DNA of 64,000 nucleotides, taken from NCBI RefSeq assembly GCF_001949145.1, contig NW_019091510.1:116966-180965 (forward strand), given 5' to 3'. How positions within the stretch are numbered: position 1 is the stretch's first letter; every line of letters begins with the position of its first letter. Below, in pieces: positions 46,600 through 58,163 of the stretch. The stretch is from Acanthaster planci. Taxonomy: Eukaryota; Echinodermata; Asteroidea; Valvatida; Acanthasteridae. A program made the translations under genes and the position numbers. Below the pieces are notes generated by a model. That model was given only the letters and a program-made list of their open reading frames with translations. It was not told the origin of the DNA and searched no databases.

Positions 46600-49475
46600 A
46601 GTGGGCCGTGTAAAGAAACCCCAACCGAGACCATTATTCATGACGCTATATTTGGTCATTTTTTTTCCAAACGCAAATTGTTAGACCTTGAAAGGGAAAC
46701 ACCTTGTCTGAAATAACATAACAGAACACGTCACTCCGAAGCAATTGGAACAAGATAAAATTTCATGCCCAAAACAAGTTGGCGGGTTTTAGGGCGTGCC
46801 CTTCTTTGACAAACTCAAACCAAAATCTGATCTTATTCATTATGTGCTTTAGCCAAGTCATTGTATTAATCAAATAAAACAATTAAGACTACGATATTAT
46901 GAAAGAAGTAAGATCCCGAATTACCTTAATATAATTTAAGTCAAATTTGTTTTGCACACGAAACAGTCGTCGGTTTTCACTGCCACAATGAAATCAGTCA
47001 CCTGTAAATTTAGTCACCAGACCAACAATACCATAATCGTTTGAATAATAACGTTTTGTATTCTTCAGATGAATCGCACAGTTTGCACACCACGGGTTGG
47101 TCTATGCGTGGAAGTGTGGGAAAATCTAGTATACTGAATATTCCTGAGAGTAAAAACACTTCGGAAAGTTTGTATTTAAATTTTTTGAAGTTTCCCAAAC
47201 ATTATTCGGTATTCCATTAGGTTTAACTAGCAAGTCTCAGTATGTCGAACTAACATGCCTTACATTGCCCAGAAAAACAAGGGCAAAATTTTAATAAAAA
47301 TGGACACAAATATATATATGGTGTATAATTTCCTTCTGAAATTATCGAACACGAGTCTCGTGAGAAAGAAATAGGATTTTCCACTTTGTTCACAAACATG
47401 TATAATATATCAGTGTCCCAGACGTATACAGATGAGTCTCCCAACGTAGATAGTGCATTTACAATATAACTGGCACATTTTCTTTGTCAGTGCCCATTAA
47501 GTGTGAAATTTGGACTCACTGAAGTGTTGCTTGTAACTCTCTCAGTGGAAACATCTGGAATCACAAAGGGATTGTATCGGAATACATTGTATGGTAGACA
47601 TATGAAGCTCAGGAGGAACATCAATCGATTATATCCCTGGTTTTTGAAGACTCATCAGAACCATTTATCAGCACAGATAGAGAAAAACTTTGGGAGGTGT
47701 ACATGGCCGATTGTGCGCCCGAAGACAGTGTACTCGAAACCGTCGTGCAGCAGTCGCAATTCTGATATTAAGTCCAAAGAGTCCGCTGAGGTCCACACCA
47801 TGTATGCCACGCCCGCATACTTTTTTGTGGTGAGCAAAAAAATCAAAGCGGATTGTGAAGAATTTGTCGGACTTGCCAACGACTGAAATGTATTCAGTAT
47901 CACAAAAAAATGGAAAACAATTTGAAAAGCCATAAATATGCCATTCTGATGTCAGATTCTGCATGAATGTAATACATGTTACATATTTACATTTATACAT
48001 TATGAACGTCGCCCCTTATAAAGTGTCCTATTGTGTCAGTCTCCCTCCCTGGTTTTCAAATTTCACTGACCGGGCAAGTCATCCCCTCCCCCCCCAAAAA
48101 AATCCCCATCCCCATCTCGCCAATTTCCGGCACAAATTTACACCACTGCGTAGTTGTGGGGAGGGTTAGTTCAGTTTGCCACTAAATGGGATAAACCCAA
48201 TTCTTACATTCCCATATGATGGTCTACTAGATCCGCTCCTTCAATTTAAGAACCTGAAGATGCCCACTTCCTGTTTTCTTTCAATATTTTGCATATCCAC
48301 AATTGCGTAGACAGAAAACAAGCGAGAAGTAGAGCCTAGCCCCCCATCCTGCAGAAATATACACCCCGACGAAAATTGTCCCTAATGTTATATACGGAAA
48401 GTATTGAGTCCGTGGAAAATCTGGATAAGTTATTATTTATCTTTTTTATCGGAGGCAAATAATCCAGTCTAGCTCTGCACAGCCGTGACCCTTTCGATGC
48501 CATTTGAATGTCCTGAAATATTGTTGTTGGTTTGTCCACACTTGGGGTTTAGTGTCACATTTCCGATAATTTCAGGAAACTTTTGAAGATTTCAGGTCTG
48601 TTTTCGCACGACTGTAATTTTGTCTCAGTGTTATGGGCTCCTGGCTGGACCAAGAGAAGGTGCGATTTTCCTACCAACGGCGGCTCCTTGGTACCGTAGG
48701 AACTTCACTTCGCTGCACTCAACAAAACTAGCTTCCGACCAGCATGGCTCTTTTCAATCGATGAAGGGGTGCTCCTGCTTAAGGCCGATAATGGGAATAA
48801 ATACATCTGTCTCAGCGGACAATAAGCTGGTTCCGATGAGAAACGTAGACGTTTCTAAAGACTAAACTCTGATACATGCTGTCTAAGCACTTGATGGAAA
48901 CAATGCTTCTTTATTAAAAACTGAAAACATCTAAATTCATCGCTCGCTACAGCCCTTGCTACAGTCTAACGCTGAGTACTCTAGGTCTCGAAAGTGTCAT
49001 GAATTTTTTCTGTAATTGCCAACACAAACACACACTGCAGTATTATTATGGAGAAAGGAGTTCTGTGACAGTTGGTGGCAAGATATCAAACTGATGAGGT
49101 TGAGTTTACATGTACACTAAAATGCTATATATCCGACCGTCGGTATCTGAATGATTAGTGTTGACAGGGGCTGTGTTCCAACTTTGCATCATCTCCAACA
49201 CTAACCTCGACAACTACATCCTAGGTGCATTTGCTCAGTCTGCTTGATCCGACAGTCAGTGTGCACTCTCTGGATAAACACTGGTATCAAAATTGACAAA
49301 AATTTCAATTTATAATGAACACTTTTTGACCAAAGATAGCCTTAATCCTTGAATAAATACAATTCGTTTCCAATCTAAAAGACACAGTGGTACAAAACAA
49401 AACAAAATGGCGTTAGTTAATGTTTACATTAGTTCACCACCGCAGCCTCTCCCAAAAGGATTTGAAAACTAACAT
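46600..49475. other. Intergenic region upstream of the CUB/LDLa gene
   Basis: Contains a truncated hAT-like repeat (47823-48148). A 127-codon plus-strand frame at 47503-47886 runs into that repeat and has no recognised family. Nothing else is supported. Confidence 0.55.
47823..48148. mobile_element. Truncated hAT-like element copy
   Basis: Shares TTGTGGTGAGCAAA, AAAGCGGATTGTGAAGAATT and the terminus TTCCGGCACAAATTTACACC-ACTG with 55518-55898, and in inverse orientation with 37262-37668. The left terminus and target duplication are not evident. Confidence 0.65.
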
Positions 49476-49479
49476 TGCT

Positions 49480-49760
49480 GTGGGAGTCAGGTTGGCAGAG
49501 TGGTTCTTTCCTCGCCTTCCACCTCTGTGGTCTTATTTCGAATCCCAGCTCAGTCCACATGTGGATTGGGTTTTCAGTCCCTGCCTGATTTCGTGGGTTG
49601 TAACCAGAATATTCCTCTGGGTTTTTCCTCCCACCTCTAAAATTGTAACTGCTTCTCATTGTCTCCTCTCTACAGGTTTCATCAGGCTTGAAAGCTACAG
49701 CGCCTAGGGCACTTTTGTGGAATCCTTGGTGTCATTACCAGCAACAATTAATAATAGTAA
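49480..49760 (+). mobile_element. tRNA-derived SINE
   Basis: A box A-like TGGCAGAGTGG (49493-49503) and a box B-like TTCGAATCCC (49537-49546) stand at tRNA spacing. They are followed by a body with ATTGGGTTTTCAGTCCCTGC and TTTCCTCCCACCTCTAAAAT and an A-rich end. A diverged 5'-truncated relative lies at 4925-5042 on the other strand. RNA polymerase III transcription is expected from the boxes. Confidence 0.75.
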
Positions 49761-49860
49761 AACCCCACTGATATACTGTTAGTCTATTTTCTTGTTTTTT
49801 CTGCATTAAAAATAGTTCCCTGAATCGGGAAGTGTCTGGCACAATCTCGCGTGAGAGCCT

Positions 49861-52800
49861 CTACCGTCCAGTTCCGTAGTTAGCCCCGCCTGCCTTGACA
49901 AGCCGATCCTTGACACCGTCCTCTTGCAGATCGTGGCGATCGTCCGCCAAAACTTCGACTCCGAAATTCTGATATTTCAATAGCAAATAAAGAAAAGCAC
50001 ACAATGACAGAGAGGTGAAATGCCAAATTCGCATCTTTTGTTGATAACTTTTGCTGTCGTGGAGAAAACAGAGCTTGCTTGTTTGACGTAACTTTTTCCC
50101 ACTCCTAAACTGGGAACGACGTGCATATTTAGGTCCTTCTTTGCTATCCTTTTCGACGCACTGTGTAGTGTTAAGACTCTCCCTCAAAACAGCTTGTTTT
50201 TCTTCTTTTTTTATTTAAACTTTAACCCTCAGAGTTTTGCGGGCACGATTTCTTAACAACTCCTCGATTTTTCTTCTGTTTGGAAGACAGGCTTTACAAA
50301 ATTCCCCATTTCATGTGACATTGAACAATAATGTGAAAAGGTCATCTCTCCAAGCGCTCTGGATTTATGTATCAAGGAAGTCAATGATACCATGTATGTG
50401 ACTTTCTTGACATCATGTTGCATATGTTTTGAGTAACTTCTTGAAACCACTGCACCGGGAAGTACTGTATACATGGTTATCTGATGCGACAGGAAAGTAG
50501 TGTGTGACCTTCAGAAAAACTAGTTCATCGCTATTTTCTACTTTCAATGCAGTAAAGTAGAGGATGGAAGTGCGCATATCCTACTTCCGTCTTCCTGTAA
50601 GTATTGACAACTGTACATGCCGCTATTTAGACAGTAAGAATAGGAGCGATCACCAACAACTCGTTACCATACAGCAGCAGCGTAGGGATCATGTAATAAT
50701 AAACCAAGCCAGATTGAACTGACCGAACAGCTGGTTCTATATTCTGAAATACATTATTACGGTCTATATACCTCCAGTGTTTCCAGGACTAAAATAAACG
50801 ATGTCAATTGAAGTTGACGAGTGTCAATTAGACTGATGGTCATACACTCTAAAAACTCGTTGGTCAGACTGACCCAGAATTGGGTCCAATTCGGCGTGAC
50901 CCTTTTCTGGGTCAAAATATGACATATGACCCCCCTTCGGGTCATATTTGACCCTCTGTGGGTCATATTTGACCCTTTCTGGGTCATAATTTGAACCGGA
51001 CAAGGGTCAAGGCGAATGGGACAGAATTTTGGGTCAATCTGACCTGGGAGTTTTTAGAGTGTGCGACCAGCCGCTGTCTGATGGAGTAACCACTCGATCA
51101 ACAAGCAGCTATTTTACTTTTACTCTGTAATGAACTTTCATTGACAGAAATGAAAACTGATAGGGATTTCGCCCTTCATGAACGTAATGTTAATCTATGG
51201 AAAGGGTCCTCTGGTGAGACTGGAACACACGACCTCCTATAGTACCAGCGTCAATAACCCGGATAAGCTTCAACTTTTTTCAAAATCACATTAAGTGGAG
51301 GAAGTTAACGTAAAATTTCTACAGTGTGCTAACCATTTCAAACAAAAATGAACGAGACACTTTACTTTATGATTGACTAATTGTGAGTAAAGAGCAAAGC
51401 AGAGATATCGAATGTGTGGCTTACGGTGAAAATGTCCTTTATGAACGCCTTGTCGGTGCTTACTCGGGCCCTCTGGAGAGAGGATACGGCTGGCCCTATC
51501 CACGTGATGAAAGCAAACTTGGCTCGCTTACTCATCTCGTCGCCCGTTTCGTACCGTACGAAACCATATATCCGTTCGTCGTCTGAGTCGAAGCACGCAC
51601 GGATATGAAAGGAAACACCATGTTAAAATATAAACAGAGGGCTTCTACTCCTAAAGACCAGTAAAATCTGCAGTGGATCCAGAGGAACGTGAACCCCCCC
51701 CCAACTATTCTTCCTTCTCTGGGCGGAGTATACGTCTCCCCCCCCCCGCCCCCGCCCCATTTCCTTTGCTCTCACAGGGTTTTTTTTTGCAACTTGTTAA
51801 GATAGAAATTTCCACCCAGAGAAGAATGTTGGGGTTTCACCCCATTCTGGGGGCTCCCTTTCGTAAATACTCGGACAAGCTGCGACCCCGCCCTGTTTTG
51901 GATCTGCTATACTCGAATCCAGTTAATCCTAGTGCTGGATCAACAGATCAGCCGGGAACTTCCTAGTGTGGCGTATTAAGGTAAAAGTGTTAAAGACATG
52001 GCCCATTCGAGCATTCCTGAGCCACAATCTTCGAGTGGGGTGGGTGGTTTGCAGGGCTAATGGGGTGTACCCCCCCCCTTCAGCATGCAATGGTTCTGTT
52101 CCCTTGCATTGTAACCAGTGACAGAGGATGTTGCCCACGTGCATTTATTCAGAAGTAGGCCCACATTATTTTCAACCATCCTACCTTGCATTAATTCCAG
52201 AAACTCCTGATAGTCCACGCCGGTTGCTGTTATGTCGATGAGTTTGCCATTGTCTGGGTACCCAGCAACGCACCTGTGGGATGTGTTGAGGAAGAATGTT
52301 GAGTTGTCTTTGCAACAGTCTAAAGCAGCGGTTGTCACGGCATCATCAGCACACAGACTTGAGACTTAACTGTGTCCTGATAGACTACTGTTGCCCTTTG
52401 GCTGCCGAGATCACCTGTATCGATGGGCAAAGCTCACAAGCGAACAAACTAATTAAAGTACTTCCATCCATGCCAAAGGTCAATAGTTTGATCGCAGGCC
52501 AATAAATTCTCTGCCATTCGGAGCATGTTGGCTCACAAACTCGGTGGAGTGTTGCAAAACCGCAGGGCTGAACAGGTTGAATTAGAATGCAAGTTCGTAA
52601 ATGGATTAATTGGTAAAACTTAGACCAAACGGGGCCCTCACAGGTAAGGCCGGGGGCTCCATTTCTACTGGCTGCTGCAATATGACAGAACTATTTTCAG
52701 GGGTGAATATTTTGGGCTGAAGATTTCTCCACAAAGTGGTCCATTTACCACCAAAAACTGGACAAAAAATTAGTAAGTAAGCTTTGCTTTAGTCCTTAAA

Positions 52801-54586
52801 CACCATGGACAGTTATATGTTTTAGGGATTTTTAAAGTGATTGTATTTATAGATATACAAAGGGCGAATCCGGGGGCATGGGGACGCACACCTCCATTTT
52901 CACCAAATAAATAAATGATAAAACCCCGAATCCGCCCCTGGCAATTACTTTATCGTAGCAGCTGTGAACGTCCCAATTATTTGACCTACCCCAAGTATTG
53001 TTGGGACCATCAAAGCCATAGTTGGTGTGCGACTTTAGTTGGTGCATTTTTTCCAGCGATGAGCTTTCAGTGTTTTCATGGTAATACCTTTCAGTTATTT
53101 TGACACCAACGAAACGCCCATTTTTCCCCGTAAGTCAGCCAAAAGTCTATTCTCCAATTGACGCGCTCGTTGCACACACGCGAGGTTGACACGCGTGAGG
53201 GCGTGCATGAACGTCAAATGACCGTATCAACAAAACTGTACCTGGATTAAATTGAACTAAATTGTTGTAACTTCACAGGTGGACTTATGACGAGTGTGTG
53301 TGTACATTCATGCCAAGTATTACAAAAATTGAACATGTGAAAGTTAAGAGAGGCGGAATCTGCCCCCCCCCATGTGAAATGGTCTTTAAATAATCTGGTC
53401 ACTTTTTGGGTTCAGGCCAATTTCCCTTATGTTTCCATCGCTGTTCAATTGTTGATTGCTTGGTTGAAGACCTGGTGGTTCAAAGTGCATTTACCAATAG
53501 AAGACAGTTATATTAATATCCAGTACTTCGAGATGACCCCAATAGCATTCACCCCACATTATCTGTTTTGGATTAATCGTTTGGCCTTGAATGGGACTGG
53601 AATGGTTAATAAGGGGCTCATCATTAAAGTTTACAAGCGAGCGTTCAACTAGACACAACCAAGTTGTTCAAATTAGCCGACATTTGTCCCGCAGGCTTGA
53701 ACGCCCGGTGTACACTCAGGTGTCTGTGCGCGTTCTCTTCGACATCATTTTAAGAACCATTTCAACACAATGAAAGGATGACACTCAGATTGATCAGCAT
53801 TCAGATGACACTGCGTAGACTGATGCCTATCCTTTTAAAGTCGAAAGTATACCAGACAGTGTTGTATGAATTGTGAAAGGATTGGTTGCCATTCTTTCAC
53901 AGTCCTTTCACAATTCCTGTCACAAGACCCGCGATAAGTAAAGACAAGCACGCTTTCGCCACAGTTCATTTCGAATAACTTCGTGATAACTTGGCTTAAC
54001 ACCGTTAGGGTATACAAGACTGCGAGTCTACAAGAGCATATATACCAGAAGCCTTGTTTCTTATTTCATCAACTTTATGATTATACAAAAAACAATACAA
54101 TTTGATGAATGATTCACAGAGTTTTAATTTCTGTTCTCGGAAAGCAAGACAACTACATGTATTACACATCGGCGCAAATAACCTTAGTCAACAGCAACTC
54201 CTAATTCCTCGCCTACTTTGGGTGTTGTATATCCCTCTTCTGTCTTTGCCATGATTTCCTCCAATCGTTAAGAAATTTGCCATCATTTTTACAGGACCCC
54301 GGCTTCGGCTCGTTGTCGTTCAGAAGGATGCTTATATACGTCCATTGTAAGAAGGCAACACGGAATCACAGGCTTACTTAAGCGGCAAAGTGCTGTCGGC
54401 CAGCTACAATAACATTCACCCATTAGTTCATATACATGTACGGTATACACTACTCACAAGAATAAATGATGAAACTTCTACTTATGGATGTTCCTCTTAC
54501 CATCTTGTCTCGGATTTATCGTCCCTCACATCTTGGTAGGCCTCATATAGCTTCTCCCTCGCCTCTGGGGTGAAAGGTTTCGCCAT
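49861..54586 (-). CDS. COTL1: Coactosin-like protein (ADF-homology F-actin-binding)
   Basis: Four minus-strand exons, 54586-54501, 52273-52185, 51582-51425 and 49968-49861, give 146 aa (human 142). The start MAKPFT has a purine at -3 and G at +4. The single ADF-homology domain fills the protein: EAYQDVRDDKSETRW, VDYQEFLELMQ, then FVRYETGDEMSKRAKFAFIT and WIGP, ending LVKAGGANYGTGR. SKRAKF keeps the lysine (K80) equivalent to human Lys75, needed for F-actin binding, and VKAGGANY keeps the lysine (K136) equivalent to Lys131, implicated in 5-lipoxygenase binding. Family role: cytosolic binding along actin filaments, countering cofilin. The segment before the last exon (MRIWHF...) looks like a signal peptide in open frame, but it is intron sequence. 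Introns of 0.6-2.2 kb hold one inverted-repeat element. Confidence 0.92.
50844..51062. mobile_element. 219-bp inverted-repeat element with internal GGGTCATATTTGACCC units
   Basis: Starts ACACTCTAAAAACTC and ends GAGTTTTTAGAGTGT, an exact 15-base inverted pair. Inside, palindromic units GGGTCATATTTGACCC and variants recur about four times. It lies in intron 3 of the coactosin gene and is non-coding. Confidence 0.85.
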
Positions 54587-57500
54587 ATTTTAGCTGTTCT
54601 TCAAAGCTTCGACTCTGATTTCCCTCACGACGGATATCTACCTGCAGTTACTCCCTCCAGCCTTGGTTTTAGAATCCCAGGGGACAGGCAAGCGGCCGGT
54701 CTACACGTGTAGCTATATGAACACCCGTTTCATTGAAGAACTTGAATATAATGCCAGGCAGGATGCCAGGTACCGGAAGTCAGGTTCCGGCCGCCAGTTT
54801 CCTGGCTGAACACCTACAGATAAAATGTTGGGCCAGACTCTACCGGCAAATAATGCCACTCCCACCGGTGCTGTGTGCACAGCCTGATAGCACTTGTCGA
54901 TTGCATATTAAATCAATATATAGACGGGTAGGGTACTTAACTAGGGACGAGTTATCAAACATTAACGCAATTCAACATGGCATTTTAATCCCTCTTTAAG
55001 GGAGGGGTTGTGTAAGTAAGTTCAGTCAAAATAATAACAGTGATTTGATATAATAAATGTCATATCTCAACGATATATTGTACAGGTTGATCCGTATCCC
55101 TGCGCGATTTCCGTGCACAAAGTACCCCTCTCACTGGTGAAAAACCTTAATGTAAAGCCGACCGCCCTGCAAGTCAGCGAGCGACAACCACTTTGTCAAC
55201 CAACGGTCGATTAAGCTTGGGTACTCAGAAAAATTCGACAAGTCGTCGTCGGTCGAACTCGCCGTAGTTCAGACCTTCAAATTTTTCGGGGTTGGAACAA
55301 CGGAGGGAACAGCCAAGAGGGAGTTGGAGCTGTGTAAACATGCCGGCCAGTGGTGTCGGTCGGTCCAAGTGGCCGTTAGGGGACACAACGCCCTCTCTCC
55401 TTTTTGCATAGCTTATAAATCGTTTGTGAGGTGTCTATGGGAACTACACTCTCGCTCACTTGTATTTTGTACAGGCATTTGCGTCCGAGAGTCTCTGAGA
55501 GTCCAAGAAGATACATGGGCGTAAATCCTGGTTGATGGGGGACATTTTTGTTGTTTCTTTTGGGGGGAATGGGCTATTGAATCCCCCCACACACACACTC
55601 ACCCACTTTTGTGGTGAGCAAAGAAATTAAAGCGGATTGTGAAGAATTTTTCAGACTTTCCAAAGATTAAAATGTATTCGGTATCATTCAAAAAGAGAAA
55701 ACAATTTGAACAGGCCATAAATATGCCATTCTAAAGTCAAATTCTACGACTGTAATATTACAAATGTAGGACATCGCGCCCTTTATAGTGTCACATGGTG
55801 TCAGTCCCCTCCCCCTGCATTTCCATGGCCAGGCAAGTCATCCCCCCACACTCACACACAAATCCCCACCCCAATTTCCGGCACAAATTTACGCCACTGA
55901 AGATACATGTATATCCTGCAGCATTATTGGGACGTGAGTTCACCCAAGCGTCCCGTTCCCCAATGCCACCTGTCACACAAAGAATGACAGCCGCGTCCTC
56001 CATTTCAATATACCGCATTGCAGAAGGTGATTTTAGGATAACGAAAAAATTCTAATTAAAAATGGAATAATGATATCCGGACAAAATGTTCACACTTATT
56101 CCACAATTTCGGCGCCACATTTCAGCGAAACGTGAAATGTTCCACACTGATTGTTGAAAAATGCGGATTTGACATTGATTGTGAATAGGAGTACGGTGCT
56201 CATTCGGTAGTGTGATTTCGAGAGAAAAAACCGAAGGAGTGTAGAAACAGTGTCCCTACGCTCATAGTGATATGTAGTTTCCATAAAATCCACCATACAA
56301 ATCCACAGCTGCGACTGCACAGGCAGGATCCGACCCAAACTGAGCGAATTACGTCATTTCTTTCAATTCCTGTAACTATATTTTATTATTTCATTACATG
56401 TATGTTATTTCACCCGTCCATTGTTGATTTGGGATTTCTGATGTTTCCAACACTCAATAAATGTTGTAGATTTAATAAAAAAATTAAAATGAATCTAAAA
56501 CAAAGATCATCTGTGATCACACCCTGAGATTACATTTAATACGTAGGGCCTACTCGTTTTGCTTGAGAACAAAGAAGACCATAGAAAGGTTACTCTTTCC
56601 TGGATACATGTACATGGACTGATTCAAAATACACAGACATTAACATCTTCGAAGCCTTTTGCCACTTCGTCCCTGGGATCAGAAGAAAATGAAAGAAACA
56701 TATGCCAAAGAATAACTTGAGTGAATATCTTGCACATATGCCCACGACTTTCCTCCATTCAGCCAAGGTACGTATCCGAGGTTGGTAATGAGTTTCGCGC
56801 GTCGTTCGCTTGGCGCTAAAAAAAAAAGTGCAGCGTGGTCTATAATTCACACCTCGTTTGGCACCATCTGTGCGTGCAAAGACCATATTGGCTCTCATTC
56901 ACCCAATCTCCCCCTCGCATCCTCTGAAAGGAAGCCAGATTGATTCTTCGGTGCGAGTGGAAAATTTTTTGAAAAGTGGGAAGGAGTAAGGAGATATCTG
57001 ACACTTCCTCTGATGAAACATAGAAGTCTTGTTTCTTTGTTTCAAAGAAATTCTATTGGCTCGGCTTGAGAAGAAAAAAAAGTACCAGTCTTTATGGTTA
57101 TGAAAATGAGGTGATCAGTCTTCCGTGACAAATATATTCTAAATTATAACCATCATTTTAAGATCACACTGCAAGTAAAAGTTATTTTAGGGGATTTGAG
57201 AACTCCGAAGAGTTACAACAGTAATATTAAACTACTGTCAGTTCTTAAAGCATTTTTCGTCTGTTAAAAATAGCTTGTTAAAAAACAGGGGGGTCTTTGG
57301 TGATTTCTGCCACAGGTAGCAGTCATGATCGCTCAGGTGATCATCAGCTGGGTGAAAAATCTCAAAGAGCCAGCGAATAACTAGAATCATTGGGCCTTAC
57401 TAGCCAGCTGGCCATTTCAGATTGTGTTCATCTCGACCATGGATTTTACTGTATACCCTAGGGCTAAATGTCCGGGGGATACCCAGGGGTGCACACATTT

Positions 57501-58163
57501 TTCAAAGGGGGCACCACAAGAAACAAGCTGCAGCTTCATTTCAACGGAAATTATTCACAGATTTCAAATGGGGGGATGCAGCCGAAGGGGGCATGGACAT
57601 CTGCTTGGTTGTGGTACGTTGTACCAGTGGACTCTTTCTGGGAAGAAGCTATTGTCACACACTGTATTCACAAGTCGGCCATATTGAATTGAAAGCTAGG
57701 TTAACTTTTTAACCCGGGAACTTAAGAACAAAAATGAAAGCAATGAAACAAACGTATCTTTTCATTTCATTTACGACAACATAATTTAAAGTTTGTGATT
57801 TATTATATCTAAATGTTTTAAGCAACATTTAAAAAAGTCGAGCATGGAACCCGAAAACAGTCTGGCACCACCCCATTTGACAGATTACACTAACCAAAGT
57901 AGGTTCAGGAACACAATCAAAAATGGCTTCTCTATGAATAAAGTCTATTGCTTCTTTGTAAGACCCCTGGACATTCTCGTATTTGGAGTGAGGATATCAT
58001 CAGCCTGAGCAATGAAGTTACCTCCCAAGCTTGACTGTTGCGTGTAGCAGTTGGCCCTTTAACTGCACTTCATCTGAGCGTTTAATAAGGGCACTCACTA
58101 TCAAACCTGCCAGGATCAGTAACCTAGGTGTTCGCAGCAAGAGCCGAACGTAAGAATGATAGA
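54587..58163. other. Intergenic region between coactosin and peptide deformylase genes
   Basis: Holds one complete hAT-like element (55518-55898). At 57470-57620 are G-rich runs of the kind common in the repeats of this window. The short open frames give no family match and no consistent splice borders. Confidence 0.6.
55518..55898. mobile_element. hAT-like non-autonomous element with 8-10-bp target duplication
   Basis: AAGATACATG flanks both ends (55508-55517 and 55899-55908). The left end starts GGCGTAAATCC and the right end is the inverse, TTTACGCCACTG. The interior is shared with 47823-48148 and 37262-37668. It is 381 bases and non-coding. Confidence 0.75.

Noticed and set aside
47503-47886. 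127-codon plus-strand frame
   Set aside because: Its 3' part lies in a hAT-like repeat and no family or splice logic was found.
49861-50187. A 108-aa frame with an apparent signal peptide (MRIWHFTSLSLCAFLYLLL)
   Set aside because: Only 49861-49968 is coding: it is the last exon of coactosin. The hydrophobic run is the AT-rich intron end before the acceptor ATATCAG.
54184-54252. 22-codon minus-strand frame MAKTEEGYTTPKVGEELGVA in coactosin intron 1
   Set aside because: Coding-like in composition, but it has no splice partner, it stops immediately, and the coactosin start exon at 54586-54501 already joins cleanly to exon 2.
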